DNA of 64,000 nucleotides from Cellvibrio mixtus subsp. mixtus J3-8 (GCF_000766945.1 NZ_ALBT01000033.1:62001-126000); one strand, 5' to 3'; positions 19,013 to 27,704 are shown, counted from the first letter of the stretch. Notes: generated by a model from the letters alone, not told the origin. Numbers and translations: made by a program.

Positions 19013-19259
19013 TTCTTCATGTGAAGTGCGAAGAAAATCGGGAAAAGTGCTGATTTTTTTAATCTTTTTTGCATTTTGTCGCCACTTTCAACTTGTCGCT
19101 CATTTCATTCCTGAAATTCCCTGCCTATTATTAATACACACCACAGCCGGTGTGTGTTGCATCTGTGCTGTTTTGTGGTTACTGATCTCGCTGTGTGGTT
19201 CTCAATAACAATACGCAAGGTATGGCTGTCCATTTTTCAGTCATGAATAAGGTATCACC

Positions 19260-19382
19260 ATGAAAGTCGATGTTCTCTCAGTAGTGATTTTTTTGTTCTG
19301 CCTGGGAGTCTGCGTCACGGTAGTGGATGTCAATGCCCTGGTGTCGTTTGCCGAGGCAGCTGTTGATTCCATGTCGGAGTAA
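19260..19382 (+). CDS. small 40-residue single-span membrane protein
   Basis: Short frame with ATG 19260 and AAGG about 8 nt upstream (around 19249-19252). Residues 5-22 are strongly hydrophobic (VLSVVIFLFCLGVCVTVV) and the C-terminal tail is acidic (ending SMSE). It ends 30 bp before a strong terminator. No family recognised. The preceding 329 bp otherwise hold no gene, only the GH20 hairpin and a likely promoter, so an independent small-protein gene is plausible but unproven. Confidence 0.5.
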   Translation: MKVDVLSVVIFLFCLGVCVTVVDVNALVSFAEAAVDSMSE

Positions 19383-19411
19383 GAACGCAGAAAACGGAAT
19401 TTAAAAGCAAG

Positions 19412-19430
19412 TCCCGCTTCGGCGGGATTT
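19412..19430. terminator. bidirectional terminator (small ORF / fau)
   Basis: TCCCGC-TTCG-GCGGGA (19412-19417 / 19422-19427), with TTTG on the plus side and GCTTTT on the minus side. It separates the convergent small ORF and fau. Confidence 0.75.
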
Positions 19431-19435
19431 GTCAT

Positions 19436-20065
19436 TTATAGCGGGGAAATGTTTAAAACTTCCTTTTCGGTTGCAATGGCTGCAAGTGGAATATCCCAAT
19501 TGTCCACCTGCAACGAATCAACTTCCTGGCAGCTATGGGCCAGGCCAATAAGTAATGGTTTTCCGTGCGGCTTATCGTGTTTGAAGGCGAAGGTTGTATC
19601 GTAAAAGCCGCCACCCATTCCCAGGCGCGAGCCTGTTCGATCAAACCCCACCAGTGGCATTAATACAACATCCAGCAAGTGGGTAGGCAATTTGTGGGCA
19701 ATCCCATGATCCGGCTCGGGAATACCGAAACGATTGGGAATTAATTGGGCGTTGGGAGTGAATTCCACAAACCATAATTCGCGCTTAGTGCCCGGGCGCA
19801 ATACCGGCAAATAACAATGCTTGCCCATGTGCCAGAGTTGTTGGGCAATCGGGGTCGGATCAATTTCACCATCATTGGCAATATAGAGGGCAACCCGGCT
19901 ACCGCGCATAAATGCCGGGAATCGCAACAAATGTCGCAATACGAGAGCGGATGCTTGTGCTTGCTGTGCCGGTGTAAGTGCACGCCGGCGCTGGCGCAAC
20001 TCTTTACGTAACAAGGTTTTTTGTTGGGCGTAGCTGGATGGGGGGAAATCGGGTGAATCGGCCAT
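19436..20065 (-). CDS. fau: 5-formyltetrahydrofolate cyclo-ligase
   Basis: YgfA/MTHFS: ATP-dependent conversion of 5-formyl-THF to 5,10-methenyl-THF. 209 residues from ATG 20065. Motifs: LLRKELRQRRRAL at the N-terminus (nucleotide-binding Lys/Arg), NRFGIPEPDHG, and the C-terminal signature DRTGSRLGMGGGFYD. The frame continues upstream to 20134, but that extension runs into the 6S RNA and lacks homology, so ATG 20065 is chosen. Gene order zapA-6S RNA-fau is the conserved gammaproteobacterial arrangement, with fau expressed downstream of 6S RNA. Confidence 0.95.
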   Translation of the reverse strand: MADSPDFPPSSYAQQKTLLRKELRQRRRALTPAQQAQASALVLRHLLRFPAFMRGSRVALYIANDGEIDPTPIAQQLWHMGKHCYLPVLRPGTKRELWFVEFTPNAQLIPNRFGIPEPDHGIAHKLPTHLLDVVLMPLVGFDRTGSRLGMGGGFYDTTFAFKHDKPHGKPLLIGLAHSCQEVDSLQVDNWDIPLAAIATEKEVLNISPL

Positions 20066-20109
20066 AAGCAGCCTTGAACAAAATAACGAGGGAAAACAGA
20101 ACGGAAATA

Positions 20110-20285
20110 AGAGACCCCGAAATGCCGCTACCAAGCTGGCCTTGAACCCATAGGTTCAAGGAGGTAGCACCTGTGGTTTTTAAGGCTTTCCGTCAAGCGG
20201 ACATGCACACCAAACACAACGAGACACCACCAGTTTTGTGGAAATCGGCTCAAGGACTTGTCGGTTTGCGAACATTCCAGGGCGT
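20110..20285 (-). ncRNA. ssrS: 6S RNA
   Basis: On the minus strand the sequence carries conserved 6S blocks: AATGTTCGCAA near the 5' end, AGTCC-TTGAGCCGAT, AAGCCTTAAAA, the CTTGAACC-TATG-GGTTCAAG hairpin (about 20143-20160), and GCGGCATTTCGG at the 3' side that pairs with the 5' CCCTGGAA. The closing stem, large central bubble and length of about 176 nt fit 6S RNA, which binds sigma70 RNA polymerase in stationary phase. It sits between zapA and fau as expected. Ends are approximate. Confidence 0.93.
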
Positions 20286-20291
20286 GGCGCC

Positions 20292-20297
20292 AGTATA
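20292..20297 (-). promoter_or_regulatory. 6S RNA promoter -10 element
   Basis: Minus-strand TATACT ends 7 bp before the predicted 6S 5' end (about 20285). A possible -35 is TTGCGG about 19 bp further upstream. Confidence 0.55.
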
Positions 20298-20490
20298 ACC
20301 CAAGGTTACTAGCCTTCCGCAAATGAAATTATGATTGGGTTATATAACCGTTTAGCAAATATTCGTCTTAAACGGCGCTGGTAAAAACGAAATTATTTGC
20401 TTGTGGTTTTTGTGTGATCGATTTGTTTGTTCGTTGCCCTTAGGGGGATAACTACGTCCATCCATAAAACCATCCTGCGTATTAAAAAAC

Positions 20491-20515
20491 AAAAAGCCCG
20501 CTATTGCGGGCTTTC
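20491..20515 (-). terminator. rho-independent terminator after zapA
   Basis: AGCCCGC-TATT-GCGGGCT (20495-20501 / 20506-20512). On the minus strand a TTTTT run follows. It separates zapA from 6S RNA, which has its own promoter. Confidence 0.85.
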
Positions 20516-20537
20516 TCATAATCTTTAACGTTGCCGA

Positions 20538-20837
20538 TTAACCAAGGTTTGCCAAACTGCGATCCAGTTTCTCATTCAAACGCAGTAAATCCACCTGGCT
20601 TGCAGACGTGCCGCCTCCGCTTCCAGCCTGGCGCGCTTGCAACAACTCATGGCTCAGGTTGAGGGCTGCCATTACCGCGATGCGCTCCAAACCAATGATC
20701 GCCCCCGTACCTCGGATCGCCTTCATGCGCTCATCCAGCAATTGGGCCGATTCAATCAATGCCTGGCGCTCTTCGCGCGGGCAAGCTACTTGATATTCTT
20801 TATCGAGGATTTTTACAAAAACGGTTTCGTTGCTCAT
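20538..20837 (-). CDS. zapA: cell division protein ZapA
   Basis: 99-residue FtsZ-ring stabilising protein. The N-terminal globular part reads ETVFVKILDKEYQVACPREER, followed by a helix (IESAQLLDERMKAIRGTG) and a C-terminal coiled coil (NLSHELLQAR, LLRLNEKLDRSLANL) that forms the tetramer. Normal length. Located directly downstream of a small coiled-coil gene and upstream of 6S RNA, the standard context. Confidence 0.95.
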   Translation of the reverse strand: MSNETVFVKILDKEYQVACPREERQALIESAQLLDERMKAIRGTGAIIGLERIAVMAALNLSHELLQARQAGSGGGTSASQVDLLRLNEKLDRSLANLG

Positions 20838-20861
20838 TGGTATTCCCGATTATTTGGCCGT

Positions 20862-21068
20862 TTACTCGGCATCCAGATTACGTAAGTGGGTGATCATTGC
20901 TTCCACACGGCTGCGCGCGAGCTCGTTCTTCTCAATCAGGCGCACCCGCTCGCGCTGCCATTCACTTTCGCGGGCTTTTAAATCGGCATTTTCCTGCTGT
21001 AAGCGATTGCACAACAGAATCAGTTTATCCAGCTTGGTTTCAAGGGCGAGTAAAAGATCGTCAGACAT
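20862..21068 (-). CDS. TIGR02449 family small coiled-coil protein (ZapB-like)
   Basis: 68-residue protein, almost entirely heptad-patterned coiled coil (LLLALETKLDKLILLCNRLQ then RERVRLIEKNELARSRVEAM). Matches the TIGR02449 group found beside zapA; it resembles ZapB in form, and a division role is inferred from context. ATG 21068 is preferred over the TTG three codons upstream. It is 24 bp before zapA, so probably co-transcribed. Confidence 0.85.
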   Translation of the reverse strand: MSDDLLLALETKLDKLILLCNRLQQENADLKARESEWQRERVRLIEKNELARSRVEAMITHLRNLDAE

Positions 21069-21299
21069 GATTATCAATAACCAATAAATAGCGCAGGTCG
21101 CCCACTATATTGTGCCCTCGGCAGGTGGTCAATCGAACAGGCCAAGTTAATGTGAATTCGAGAAGTTGATTGTTATTAATGATAAACAAACAGGTTTTAC
21201 TTAAGTTCCTTTAACCATCAAATTTGCTATATAAAAACTTTGCGGAGCCGCACAGGTCAATCGTGGTAGCATTCGCCTAATGTAATAGAGAGGCTTTCC

Positions 21300-21911
21300 A
21301 TGACCCAAACTCCAGAAGATTACCTGCAATCCCCCCTGAATTTCGATGACCTTGCCAACCTTTTAGCGCCGTTAGGCACATTAAACAGCCCCTCTGAATT
21401 GCACGGATTATTGTGCGGTAAACTGGCCGGCGGTGCGCAGCTGACAGAAATAAACTGGCTGCTGGACGCGGTTGAATTTCTCGATTTTATCGCTGCACCC
21501 GATGAACATGTACGCCATGCATTAAGTCGCCTCTACCATAGCACTGCCAGCCAATTGCAGGGCGAGCTGAACTTGAAATTAATGTTGCCGGATGATGACA
21601 ACCTGATTAGCGAGCGCGTGCGTGCGCTGAGTGAATGGTGCCATGGATTTTTATCGGGTTTCGGCAGTGTTGATCATCAGGGCAAGCGCGAAATTTCTGA
21701 AGAAGCCGAAGAGATGTTGCACGACCTCGCGGACATCGTACAAATACAAGCTGACGATGAAGAAGCCGAGCCCGGTGCAGAAGCTGATTATATGGAAGTA
21801 ACTGAATATGTTCGTGTAGTTGTGAGTTCACTGTATTTTGAATTTGCTGCGGATCCGGCCACTGTGCCCGACCCGTCTACCACCGCACCTGTATCCCATC
21901 AATTGCATTAA
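21300..21911 (+). CDS. ygfB: UPF0149 family protein YgfB
   Basis: 203-residue all-helical protein of the YgfB/YecA UPF0149 family. Pattern: LNSPSELHGLLCGKLAGGA at the N-terminal half and SEWCHGFLSGFG in the middle, with acidic EEAEEMLHDLADIVQI; a low-complexity Pro/Thr tail follows. In Pseudomonas YgfB affects antibiotic-response regulation, but a general function is not settled. First gene of ygfB-pepP-ubiHI, divergent from the zapA unit. Confidence 0.92.
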   Translation: MTQTPEDYLQSPLNFDDLANLLAPLGTLNSPSELHGLLCGKLAGGAQLTEINWLLDAVEFLDFIAAPDEHVRHALSRLYHSTASQLQGELNLKLMLPDDDNLISERVRALSEWCHGFLSGFGSVDHQGKREISEEAEEMLHDLADIVQIQADDEEAEPGAEADYMEVTEYVRVVVSSLYFEFAADPATVPDPSTTAPVSHQLH

Positions 21912-21944
21912 TTTTTTCAAAACACGTCTGCCGCAGAGAGCATT

Positions 21945-23258
21945 ATGAGAATAACCAAGCCTGAATTTGCCCGCCGTCGTAAACAATTAATGGCGCAGAT
22001 GGAGCCTAATTCCATCGCCATAGTGCCAGCAGCACCGGAGCGACCGCGCAGCCGCGATACGGAATACCACTATCGCCAGGACAGTGATTTTTTATATCTC
22101 TCGGGATTTGAAGAACCGCAAGCCGTGCTGGTGTTAATTCCCGGGCGTGAACATGGTGAATTTGTGTTGTTTGTGCGCGAGCGTAATCGTGAGCGCGAAA
22201 TTTGGGATGGTTATCGCGCCGGGCCTGAAGGTGCATGCAGTGAATTTGAAGCGGACGATGCATTTCCGATTGATGATATCGATGAAATCCTGCCTGGCCT
22301 GCTTGAAGGCAAGCAACGCGTTTATTATTCCATGGGTAAAGACAGCGAATTCGATAAGCATGTAATGGATTGGGTAAACACCATTCGCGCGAAAGTTCGT
22401 TCCGGTGCAACGCCACCCGGTGAGTTTCTTGATTTAAGCCATTTCCTCAATGATATGCGTTTATTTAAAAGTGCAGCTGAATTGCGTGTTATGAAAGAAG
22501 CTGGTGAAATTTCTGCACGCGCCCATGTGCGCGCGATGAAAGCCTCCAAACCGGGAATTATGGAATATCAACTCGAAGCAGAAATTATCCATGAGTTCCA
22601 AATGAGCGGTGCACGTTTTCCGGCGTACAACTCTATTGTTGGCGGTGGAAAAAATGGTTGCATCCTGCATTACATTGAAAATTCGGCGCCGCTAAAAAAT
22701 GGCGATCTGGTTTTGATTGATGCCGGTTGCGAACTGGATTATTACGCAGCAGATATCACCCGCACATTTCCCGTCAACGGAAAGTTTTCGCCGGAACAAA
22801 AAGCGCTTTACGAAATTTGTCTGCAAGCGCAACTTGAGGCCATCGCTGTGGCAAAACCGGGTAATCACTGGAATGATCCGCACGAAGCAACCGTGCGTGT
22901 GATCACCGAAGGGCTGGTGAAAATTGGTCTGCTTGACGGTGATGTAGGTGAGTTAATTAAAACCGAAGCTTACAAAGAATTTTATATGCATCGCGCTGGC
23001 CATTGGCTGGGCATGGATGTGCACGATGTTGGCGATTACAAAGTCGGCGGTGAATGGCGAGTGCTGGAACCCGGTATGGTAATGACAGTTGAGCCGGGAA
23101 TTTATGTTGCGCCGGATAATGAACGCGTTGCAAAAAAATGGCGCGGTATTGGTATTCGCATTGAAGATGACGTTGTCATTACCAAAGATGGCAATGAAAT
23201 CCTTACGAAAGATGTTCCCAAAACCGTTGCTGACATTGAAGCGTTAATGGCTGGTTAA
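21945..23258 (+). CDS. pepP: Xaa-Pro aminopeptidase P
   Basis: 437-residue cytoplasmic metallopeptidase that removes N-terminal residues before proline. It has an N-terminal creatinase-like domain (about 1-165, with EYHYRQDSDFLYLSGFEEP) and a pita-bread catalytic domain. Dinuclear metal ligands are visible as Asp in LIDAGCELDYY, Asp in AADITRTFPV, His in HRAGHWLGMDVHDVG, Glu in TVEPGIYV and Glu in GIRIEDDVV. Located 33 bp after ygfB and 4 bp before the ubi fusion gene, so it is within one operon. Confidence 0.96.
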   Translation: MRITKPEFARRRKQLMAQMEPNSIAIVPAAPERPRSRDTEYHYRQDSDFLYLSGFEEPQAVLVLIPGREHGEFVLFVRERNREREIWDGYRAGPEGACSEFEADDAFPIDDIDEILPGLLEGKQRVYYSMGKDSEFDKHVMDWVNTIRAKVRSGATPPGEFLDLSHFLNDMRLFKSAAELRVMKEAGEISARAHVRAMKASKPGIMEYQLEAEIIHEFQMSGARFPAYNSIVGGGKNGCILHYIENSAPLKNGDLVLIDAGCELDYYAADITRTFPVNGKFSPEQKALYEICLQAQLEAIAVAKPGNHWNDPHEATVRVITEGLVKIGLLDGDVGELIKTEAYKEFYMHRAGHWLGMDVHDVGDYKVGGEWRVLEPGMVMTVEPGIYVAPDNERVAKKWRGIGIRIEDDVVITKDGNEILTKDVPKTVADIEALMAG

Positions 23259-23262
23259 ATCC

Positions 23263-25785
23263 ATGTCTGAAATTCTTGAGTTTGATATCGCCATTATTGG
23301 TGGTGGTATGGTTGGTACCAGTCTCGCCAGTATGTTAGCAGCGAGCCAACCACAATTGCGTATTGCGTTAATTGAAGCTCAACCATTTGCGCGCGCCGAT
23401 GAAGCCCACTATCAATCAAGCTTCGATGCGCGCTCTACCGCACTGTCCTACGGCACTGCGAAAATCATGCAAGAGCTTGGTTTGTGGGGCAAATTGCGGC
23501 AGCGCATAACGCCAATTGCACAAGTGCATGTTTCGGATCGCGGGCATTTTCTTGGCGGCCTTATTGATGCGGCGGCCAATAACCTTGATGCCGTGGGTTA
23601 TGTAGTGGAAAACGCATGGTTGGGTAACGTCCTGCTCGCAAAGGTTCAATCACTGGAATCCATCCATTGTTTCGCGCCGGCAAAAGTGTTGGAGTTAATT
23701 CCGCAAGAAAACTCTGCGCGCTTGCGTGTGCAAATGAATGCTCAGGAATTTTTAATTGATGCCGCGCTTGCTGTCGTAGCTGATGGTGGTGATTCTGCTG
23801 TGCGTCGCGATCTTGGAATTGCAACACACATTCGCGAATACGGGCAAACCGCGATTATTACCAATGTGGAATTTTCCGGGGCGCATCAGGGCATAGCATT
23901 TGAACGATTCACTGATCAGGGGCCTATTGCATTATTGCCATTGGGGGAATCTGTCCACGCGCAAAAATCTGCGCTGGTGTGGACCTTGCCGGCTGATCAG
24001 GCAGACGCAATGTTATTGGCGAGTGATGCCGATTTCCTCGCACATTTGCAAACACGGTTTGGTTTTCGAGTTGGGAAATTCACATGCGTTGCCAAACGTT
24101 TTGCATATCCATTGCAACTGGTACTGGCTCAAGAACAAGTTCGCTCCCATGTGGTTTTGTTGGGAAATGCTGCGCACTTTTTGCATCCTGTTGCGGGGCA
24201 AGGATTTAACCTCGCACTACGCGATTGCGCCTGTTTGGTGGAAACCCTGGGTGATGCAGTTGCGCAGGGGCACGCGCCTGGCGATTTATCGGTGCTGCAA
24301 ACTTATCTTGAAACCCAGGCATTGGATCAACAATTAACGATTGAATTTAGTGATAAGCTGGTCCGTCTTTTTTCCAATAATCAGTTGCCCTTGATTGCAT
24401 TGCGCCATTTAGGTTTGCTGAGCCTGGAATCCTTACCGTTAATAAAAGATCAATTTATTGCGCAAACTATGGGAACCGCCGGACGCCAATATCGTTGGTT
24501 GCGCGATTCGGTTGTAGGTTCGGCAGAAGAAAATCATCCGACAGTGTTAACAGCGAAGGCATCTGTTTTAAATGCAACGGAATTTGATGTCATTATTGTA
24601 GGTGCAGGTTTGGTTGGTGCGTCACTGGCATGCGCTATTGCCCAAACTGATGCGGCGCAGCAGTTGCGTATTGCCGTGATTGAAGCTGGCGGCGATGCGC
24701 AGCATTTTTCCAGAGAATATTTCGACCCGCGTGTGGTTGCACTGACACACGCATCGGAAAAATTGCTGCGCAGTATTGGATGCTGGGATGCAATTGCCCG
24801 CGAGCGAGTATGTGCATATCGCGAAATGAAAGTGTGGGATGGCGAGGGCACTGCAGCCATTGAATTTGATTGTGCTGAAGTGCAGCGAACCCACCTCGGC
24901 CATATCGTGGAAAATTCAGTCATCGTTAACCAATTGCGTGTGCGCATGGCACAGCTATCAAATATTACCCTTGTCCAGCCGGCAACCGTCATTGAATTAA
25001 TTCCGGCCGCTGATAAAAATTCATCCATGAGTGTAAAACTAAATAGCGGCATTACCCTGATGTCTTCGTTAATTATTGCCGCTGATGGTGCGCAATCTCG
25101 AGTGCGTGAACTCGCTGGTTTTAAAACCCGCGAATGGGATTATGGCCAACAGGCGATTATCACTACCGTGCGTACAGAAAAACCGCACGAATTTACGGCC
25201 TGGCAGCGTTTTATGAACACCGGCCCCCTGGCATTTTTGCCGCTGCAAAATAATGGCGATGCGCACCAATGCTCTATTGTCTGGTCTGCAGAAGATGACG
25301 TTGCACAAACACTGATGGCATTGGATAACGAAACATTTTGTGCACGTCTGACGGAAGCATTTGAGGCGCGCCTTGGTAACGTGTTGGCTTGCGATAAGCG
25401 CTATGCAATTCCATTGCGCCAGCGTCACGCGGTTCATTACATCCAACAAAATATTGCGTTGGTGGGGGATGCTGCCCACAACATCCATCCATTGGCTGGC
25501 CAGGGTGTTAACCTGGGGCTGCTGGATGTGATCGCGCTTGCCGAAGAAATTGAGCGTGCATTAACCCGTGGCATTCCCCTTACCGATGAGTCTATTTTGC
25601 GTCGCTATCAACGCCAACGGTTGGCGGGCAACCTGGGGATGATGTCTGCCATGGAAGCTTTCAAGCAATTGTTTGGTAGTCGTTCCCTCGGCATTAATTG
25701 GCTGCGCAATACCGGCATGCGCCAGCTAAACTCCATTCCGGCAGTAAAAAAATTCATCGTTAATACGGCACTGGGAGTCAATTGA
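23263..25785 (+). CDS. fused UbiH-UbiI ubiquinone hydroxylase
   Basis: 840-residue protein made of two complete FAD aromatic hydroxylases that are normally separate adjacent genes. Residues 1 to about 410 match UbiH: GGGMVGTSLA, ADGGDSAVR and the UbiH-type GNAAHFLHPVAGQGFN (Asn302). About 435-840 match UbiI/VisC: GAGLVGASLA (from 447), FDPRVVALTHAS, ADGAQSRVREL and GDAAHNIHPLAGQGVN (Asp736). A linker of about 25 residues (GSAEENHPTVLTAKAS) joins them without a stop. UbiI hydroxylates C5 and UbiH C1 of the ubiquinone ring, so the fusion would join two steps. No frameshift sign; both halves look intact. Confidence 0.92.
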   Translation: MSEILEFDIAIIGGGMVGTSLASMLAASQPQLRIALIEAQPFARADEAHYQSSFDARSTALSYGTAKIMQELGLWGKLRQRITPIAQVHVSDRGHFLGGLIDAAANNLDAVGYVVENAWLGNVLLAKVQSLESIHCFAPAKVLELIPQENSARLRVQMNAQEFLIDAALAVVADGGDSAVRRDLGIATHIREYGQTAIITNVEFSGAHQGIAFERFTDQGPIALLPLGESVHAQKSALVWTLPADQADAMLLASDADFLAHLQTRFGFRVGKFTCVAKRFAYPLQLVLAQEQVRSHVVLLGNAAHFLHPVAGQGFNLALRDCACLVETLGDAVAQGHAPGDLSVLQTYLETQALDQQLTIEFSDKLVRLFSNNQLPLIALRHLGLLSLESLPLIKDQFIAQTMGTAGRQYRWLRDSVVGSAEENHPTVLTAKASVLNATEFDVIIVGAGLVGASLACAIAQTDAAQQLRIAVIEAGGDAQHFSREYFDPRVVALTHASEKLLRSIGCWDAIARERVCAYREMKVWDGEGTAAIEFDCAEVQRTHLGHIVENSVIVNQLRVRMAQLSNITLVQPATVIELIPAADKNSSMSVKLNSGITLMSSLIIAADGAQSRVRELAGFKTREWDYGQQAIITTVRTEKPHEFTAWQRFMNTGPLAFLPLQNNGDAHQCSIVWSAEDDVAQTLMALDNETFCARLTEAFEARLGNVLACDKRYAIPLRQRHAVHYIQQNIALVGDAAHNIHPLAGQGVNLGLLDVIALAEEIERALTRGIPLTDESILRRYQRQRLAGNLGMMSAMEAFKQLFGSRSLGINWLRNTGMRQLNSIPAVKKFIVNTALGVN

Positions 25786-25813
25786 GGCGCCGTGTCTCAG
25801 TGAGTGGAACAAG

Positions 25814-26332
25814 ATGGTGTCATTTGATGTGTTGGTCGATATTGCCCCTTTTGATTGGGCTTCCATAGGTACATCGTTATTGTGCGGCAGTATCATCGGG
25901 ATGGAACGGCAACTGCGCGGCAAACCGGTCGGTATACGTACTTCCTCGTTGATAACCCTGGGAACTTATATTTTTATCGCCGCCTCGCTGTTTGCGGCCT
26001 CGCACTTTTCAGGCCCCGAAAAAGTTGTTACAGATCCTTCGCGGATTATCGGGCAGGTAATTACCGGTATTGGATTTTTAGGTGCGGGCGTAATGCTGGC
26101 GCGCGATGGTTTTGTATTGGGGGTTACCTCGGCGGCAACTATCTGGGCGCTGGCTTCTATCGGTGTTGTGATCGCGATAGGTTACAACCTGGTCGCGATA
26201 AAATTATCGCTGGTGGTGATCGCCGTACTGGTCGGTGTGGATTTATTAGAAGATTATTCGCAAGCATTTACCCGGGGTGTGCATAAAAAATATCAGGACT
26301 GGCGTGGAAAAAACAAAAACAGTTCGGATTAA
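25814..26332 (+). CDS. MgtC/SapB family membrane protein
   Basis: 172-residue inner-membrane protein with the MgtC N-terminal domain: SLLCGSIIGMERQLRGKPVGIRT, the conserved Asp/Arg-rich loop, then TDPSRIIGQVITGIGFLGAGVML and TSAATIWALASIGV. About five hydrophobic helices; the C-terminal cytoplasmic ACT-like domain of longer MgtC proteins is absent. Members are implicated in magnesium limitation and other stresses. Starts 28 bp after the ubi fusion and may share its transcript. Confidence 0.9.
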   Translation: MVSFDVLVDIAPFDWASIGTSLLCGSIIGMERQLRGKPVGIRTSSLITLGTYIFIAASLFAASHFSGPEKVVTDPSRIIGQVITGIGFLGAGVMLARDGFVLGVTSAATIWALASIGVVIAIGYNLVAIKLSLVVIAVLVGVDLLEDYSQAFTRGVHKKYQDWRGKNKNSSD

Positions 26333-26377
26333 CCCTGCACCGGGGTGTAGAAAAGTAACACTGATAATGAAGGTTTT

Positions 26378-26752
26378 ATGGCTAAATTAATGATTGTTGC
26401 ACGCGTATTAAATTGGATGCTGTTGTTGGTATTTTTTGTTGCCATAGCCGGGTTTATTTCATTCGCAAATGCTTACGGATTTTTTCTCGCCGCTGTTACT
26501 GCTGCAATTGCCTGGTTTTGTTATAAACACAATCGCTGGGGCTATTTTGCTGCGGCCGCGTGGGCATTGGCTTGTTACCAATTGGCAAAACAAGGTTATG
26601 AATTTCAAAGCATTAAGCGCCACGTAATGATGGTGGGTTTTATTTTGGTACCGATTGCAATTTTTTTGCACGAAACCTTGGGCAAGGCTGCTGCAAAATC
26701 TGCACAAAATGATGGCAACAATGACAATCGTGATTCAAAAATGCCCGATTAA
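26378..26752 (+). CDS. small hypothetical membrane protein
   Basis: 124 residues with three to four hydrophobic segments (about 8-28, 32-47, 54-68 and 84-102) and a charged, Asn/Asp-rich hydrophilic tail (SAQNDGNNDNRD). GAAGG lies 8 nt before ATG 26378. No family recognised. Follows the MgtC-like gene by 45 bp on the same strand. Confidence 0.7.
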   Translation: MAKLMIVARVLNWMLLLVFFVAIAGFISFANAYGFFLAAVTAAIAWFCYKHNRWGYFAAAAWALACYQLAKQGYEFQSIKRHVMMVGFILVPIAIFLHETLGKAAAKSAQNDGNNDNRDSKMPD

Positions 26753-26815
26753 ATGTGTCCTCATTACACAGCATTACAAAAAGTGTCGATATTCTCCAAA
26801 TTCACTGATAACCGC

Positions 26816-26844
26816 TTGACTCGACGCGCCCAAGTGCTTTAATT
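26816..26844 (+). promoter_or_regulatory. promoter of cold-shock gene
   Basis: TTGACT (26816-26821), 17-bp spacer, TTAATT (26839-26844). It would give a leader of about 180 nt before the csp start. Confidence 0.55.
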
Positions 26845-26849
26845 TTGAT

Positions 26850-27034
26850 CCGCTACAGATTGAGATCCGCCCCAAGACTAGGCTTTTGTAAGACAACCGC
26901 TTGCTCAAGACACTTGGACGTACCACGACCTGAGCAATAGCTTTATTTCAAGCTATTTCACTCTGGCTTTTAGTAAAGTCGGTTTTTTTGTTCGGTCAGC
27001 TACGCTGACGTTTTAGATGCAAGATGAGGAAACT
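26850..27034 (+). promoter_or_regulatory. long structured 5' leader of cold-shock mRNA
   Basis: No open frame. Hairpins include AATAGC-TTTATTTCAA-GCTATT (about 26936-26957) and GTCAGC-TAC-GCTGAC (26996-27010), the second ending shortly before the GAGGA ribosome site. Long folded leaders of this kind control translation of cspA-type mRNAs at low temperature; that role is inferred. Confidence 0.5.
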
Positions 27035-27244
27035 ATGTCAGATCTAGTCTCTGGTGTTGTTAAGTGGTTCAATGATGACAAGGGTTATGGTTTTATTGAG
27101 CGTGAAGGTGGTGCAGATGTATTCGTACACTTCCGTGCAATTAACGGCAATGGCCGTAAAACCTTGAAAGAAGGCCAAAAGGTCACTTTCGAAGTAACCC
27201 AGGGTCAAAAAGGCCCGCAAGCGGAAAACGTAACTCCACTCTAA
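27035..27244 (+). CDS. cold-shock domain protein (CspA family)
   Basis: 69-residue single cold-shock domain; binds single-stranded RNA/DNA and acts as an RNA chaperone. RNP1 is KGYGFIE and RNP2 is DVFVHF; the start [14 protein letters not shown] is family-typical. ATG 27035 with GAGGA at 27026-27030 gives the normal length; the frame extends six codons upstream without family support. Which paralogue (cspA, C, D or E) cannot be told. Confidence 0.95.
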   Translation: MSDLVSGVVKWFNDDKGYGFIEREGGADVFVHFRAINGNGRKTLKEGQKVTFEVTQGQKGPQAENVTPL

Positions 27245-27260
27245 TCTGTGCGAGTTTCAA

Positions 27261-27294
27261 CTAAGGGGTGATTGAGTAATCAATCGCCCCTTAG
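27261..27294 (+). terminator. hairpin after cold-shock gene
   Basis: 14-bp stem CTAAGGGGTGATTG / CAATCGCCCCTTAG (one wobble) with 6-nt loop. It is followed by TACTTT rather than a full T run, but is very stable. Confidence 0.65.
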
Positions 27295-27386
27295 TACTTT
27301 GGGTGTCCGCATTTTTCTTATTCTTATGTTCCCTCCGTCCTGCATGTGGGCGATGAATTTTTATATCCCTCAATGGCTCTGGTTCC

Positions 27387-27704
27387 ATGTTTGATTTGCA
27401 ATCTATTCTCTGGCTCACCCTGATAGTTCTTTCCGTTTATTACTGGCGCGGTGCATTGTTGGTAAAAGAGCGTGCATTTGTTGCAGCGCAGCGACGCTGT
27501 GAAGAAATGGAAGTGCAATTACTGGATGAAACAATTTATCTACGCCGCATCTGGTTTAGGCGAAATGACCGGGGCGTGCTTTCACTCTGGCGTGCATTTT
27601 ATTTTGAATTCACCGTGAGTGGTTCTGATCGATATTTTGGCCGCGTAGTTATGCTGGGCCGAAACATTACCCACGTAGAACTTGATCCGCATCGCGTGCA
27701 TTAA
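27387..27704 (+). CDS. DUF3301 family protein
   Basis: 105-residue protein: one N-terminal membrane helix (about 6-24) followed by a cytoplasmic domain with the family pattern KERAFVAAQRRCEEMEVQLLD, LRRIWFRRND and FYFEFTVSGSDRY. Function unknown. It heads a run of small plus-strand genes (GNAT, NUDIX). Confidence 0.85.
   Translation: MFDLQSILWLTLIVLSVYYWRGALLVKERAFVAAQRRCEEMEVQLLDETIYLRRIWFRRNDRGVLSLWRAFYFEFTVSGSDRYFGRVVMLGRNITHVELDPHRVH

Noticed and set aside
18975-19208. 77-codon frame after GH20
   Set aside because: Covers the hairpin at 18983-19012, has no ribosome site and no recognisable pattern; the short frame at 19260 is a better candidate.
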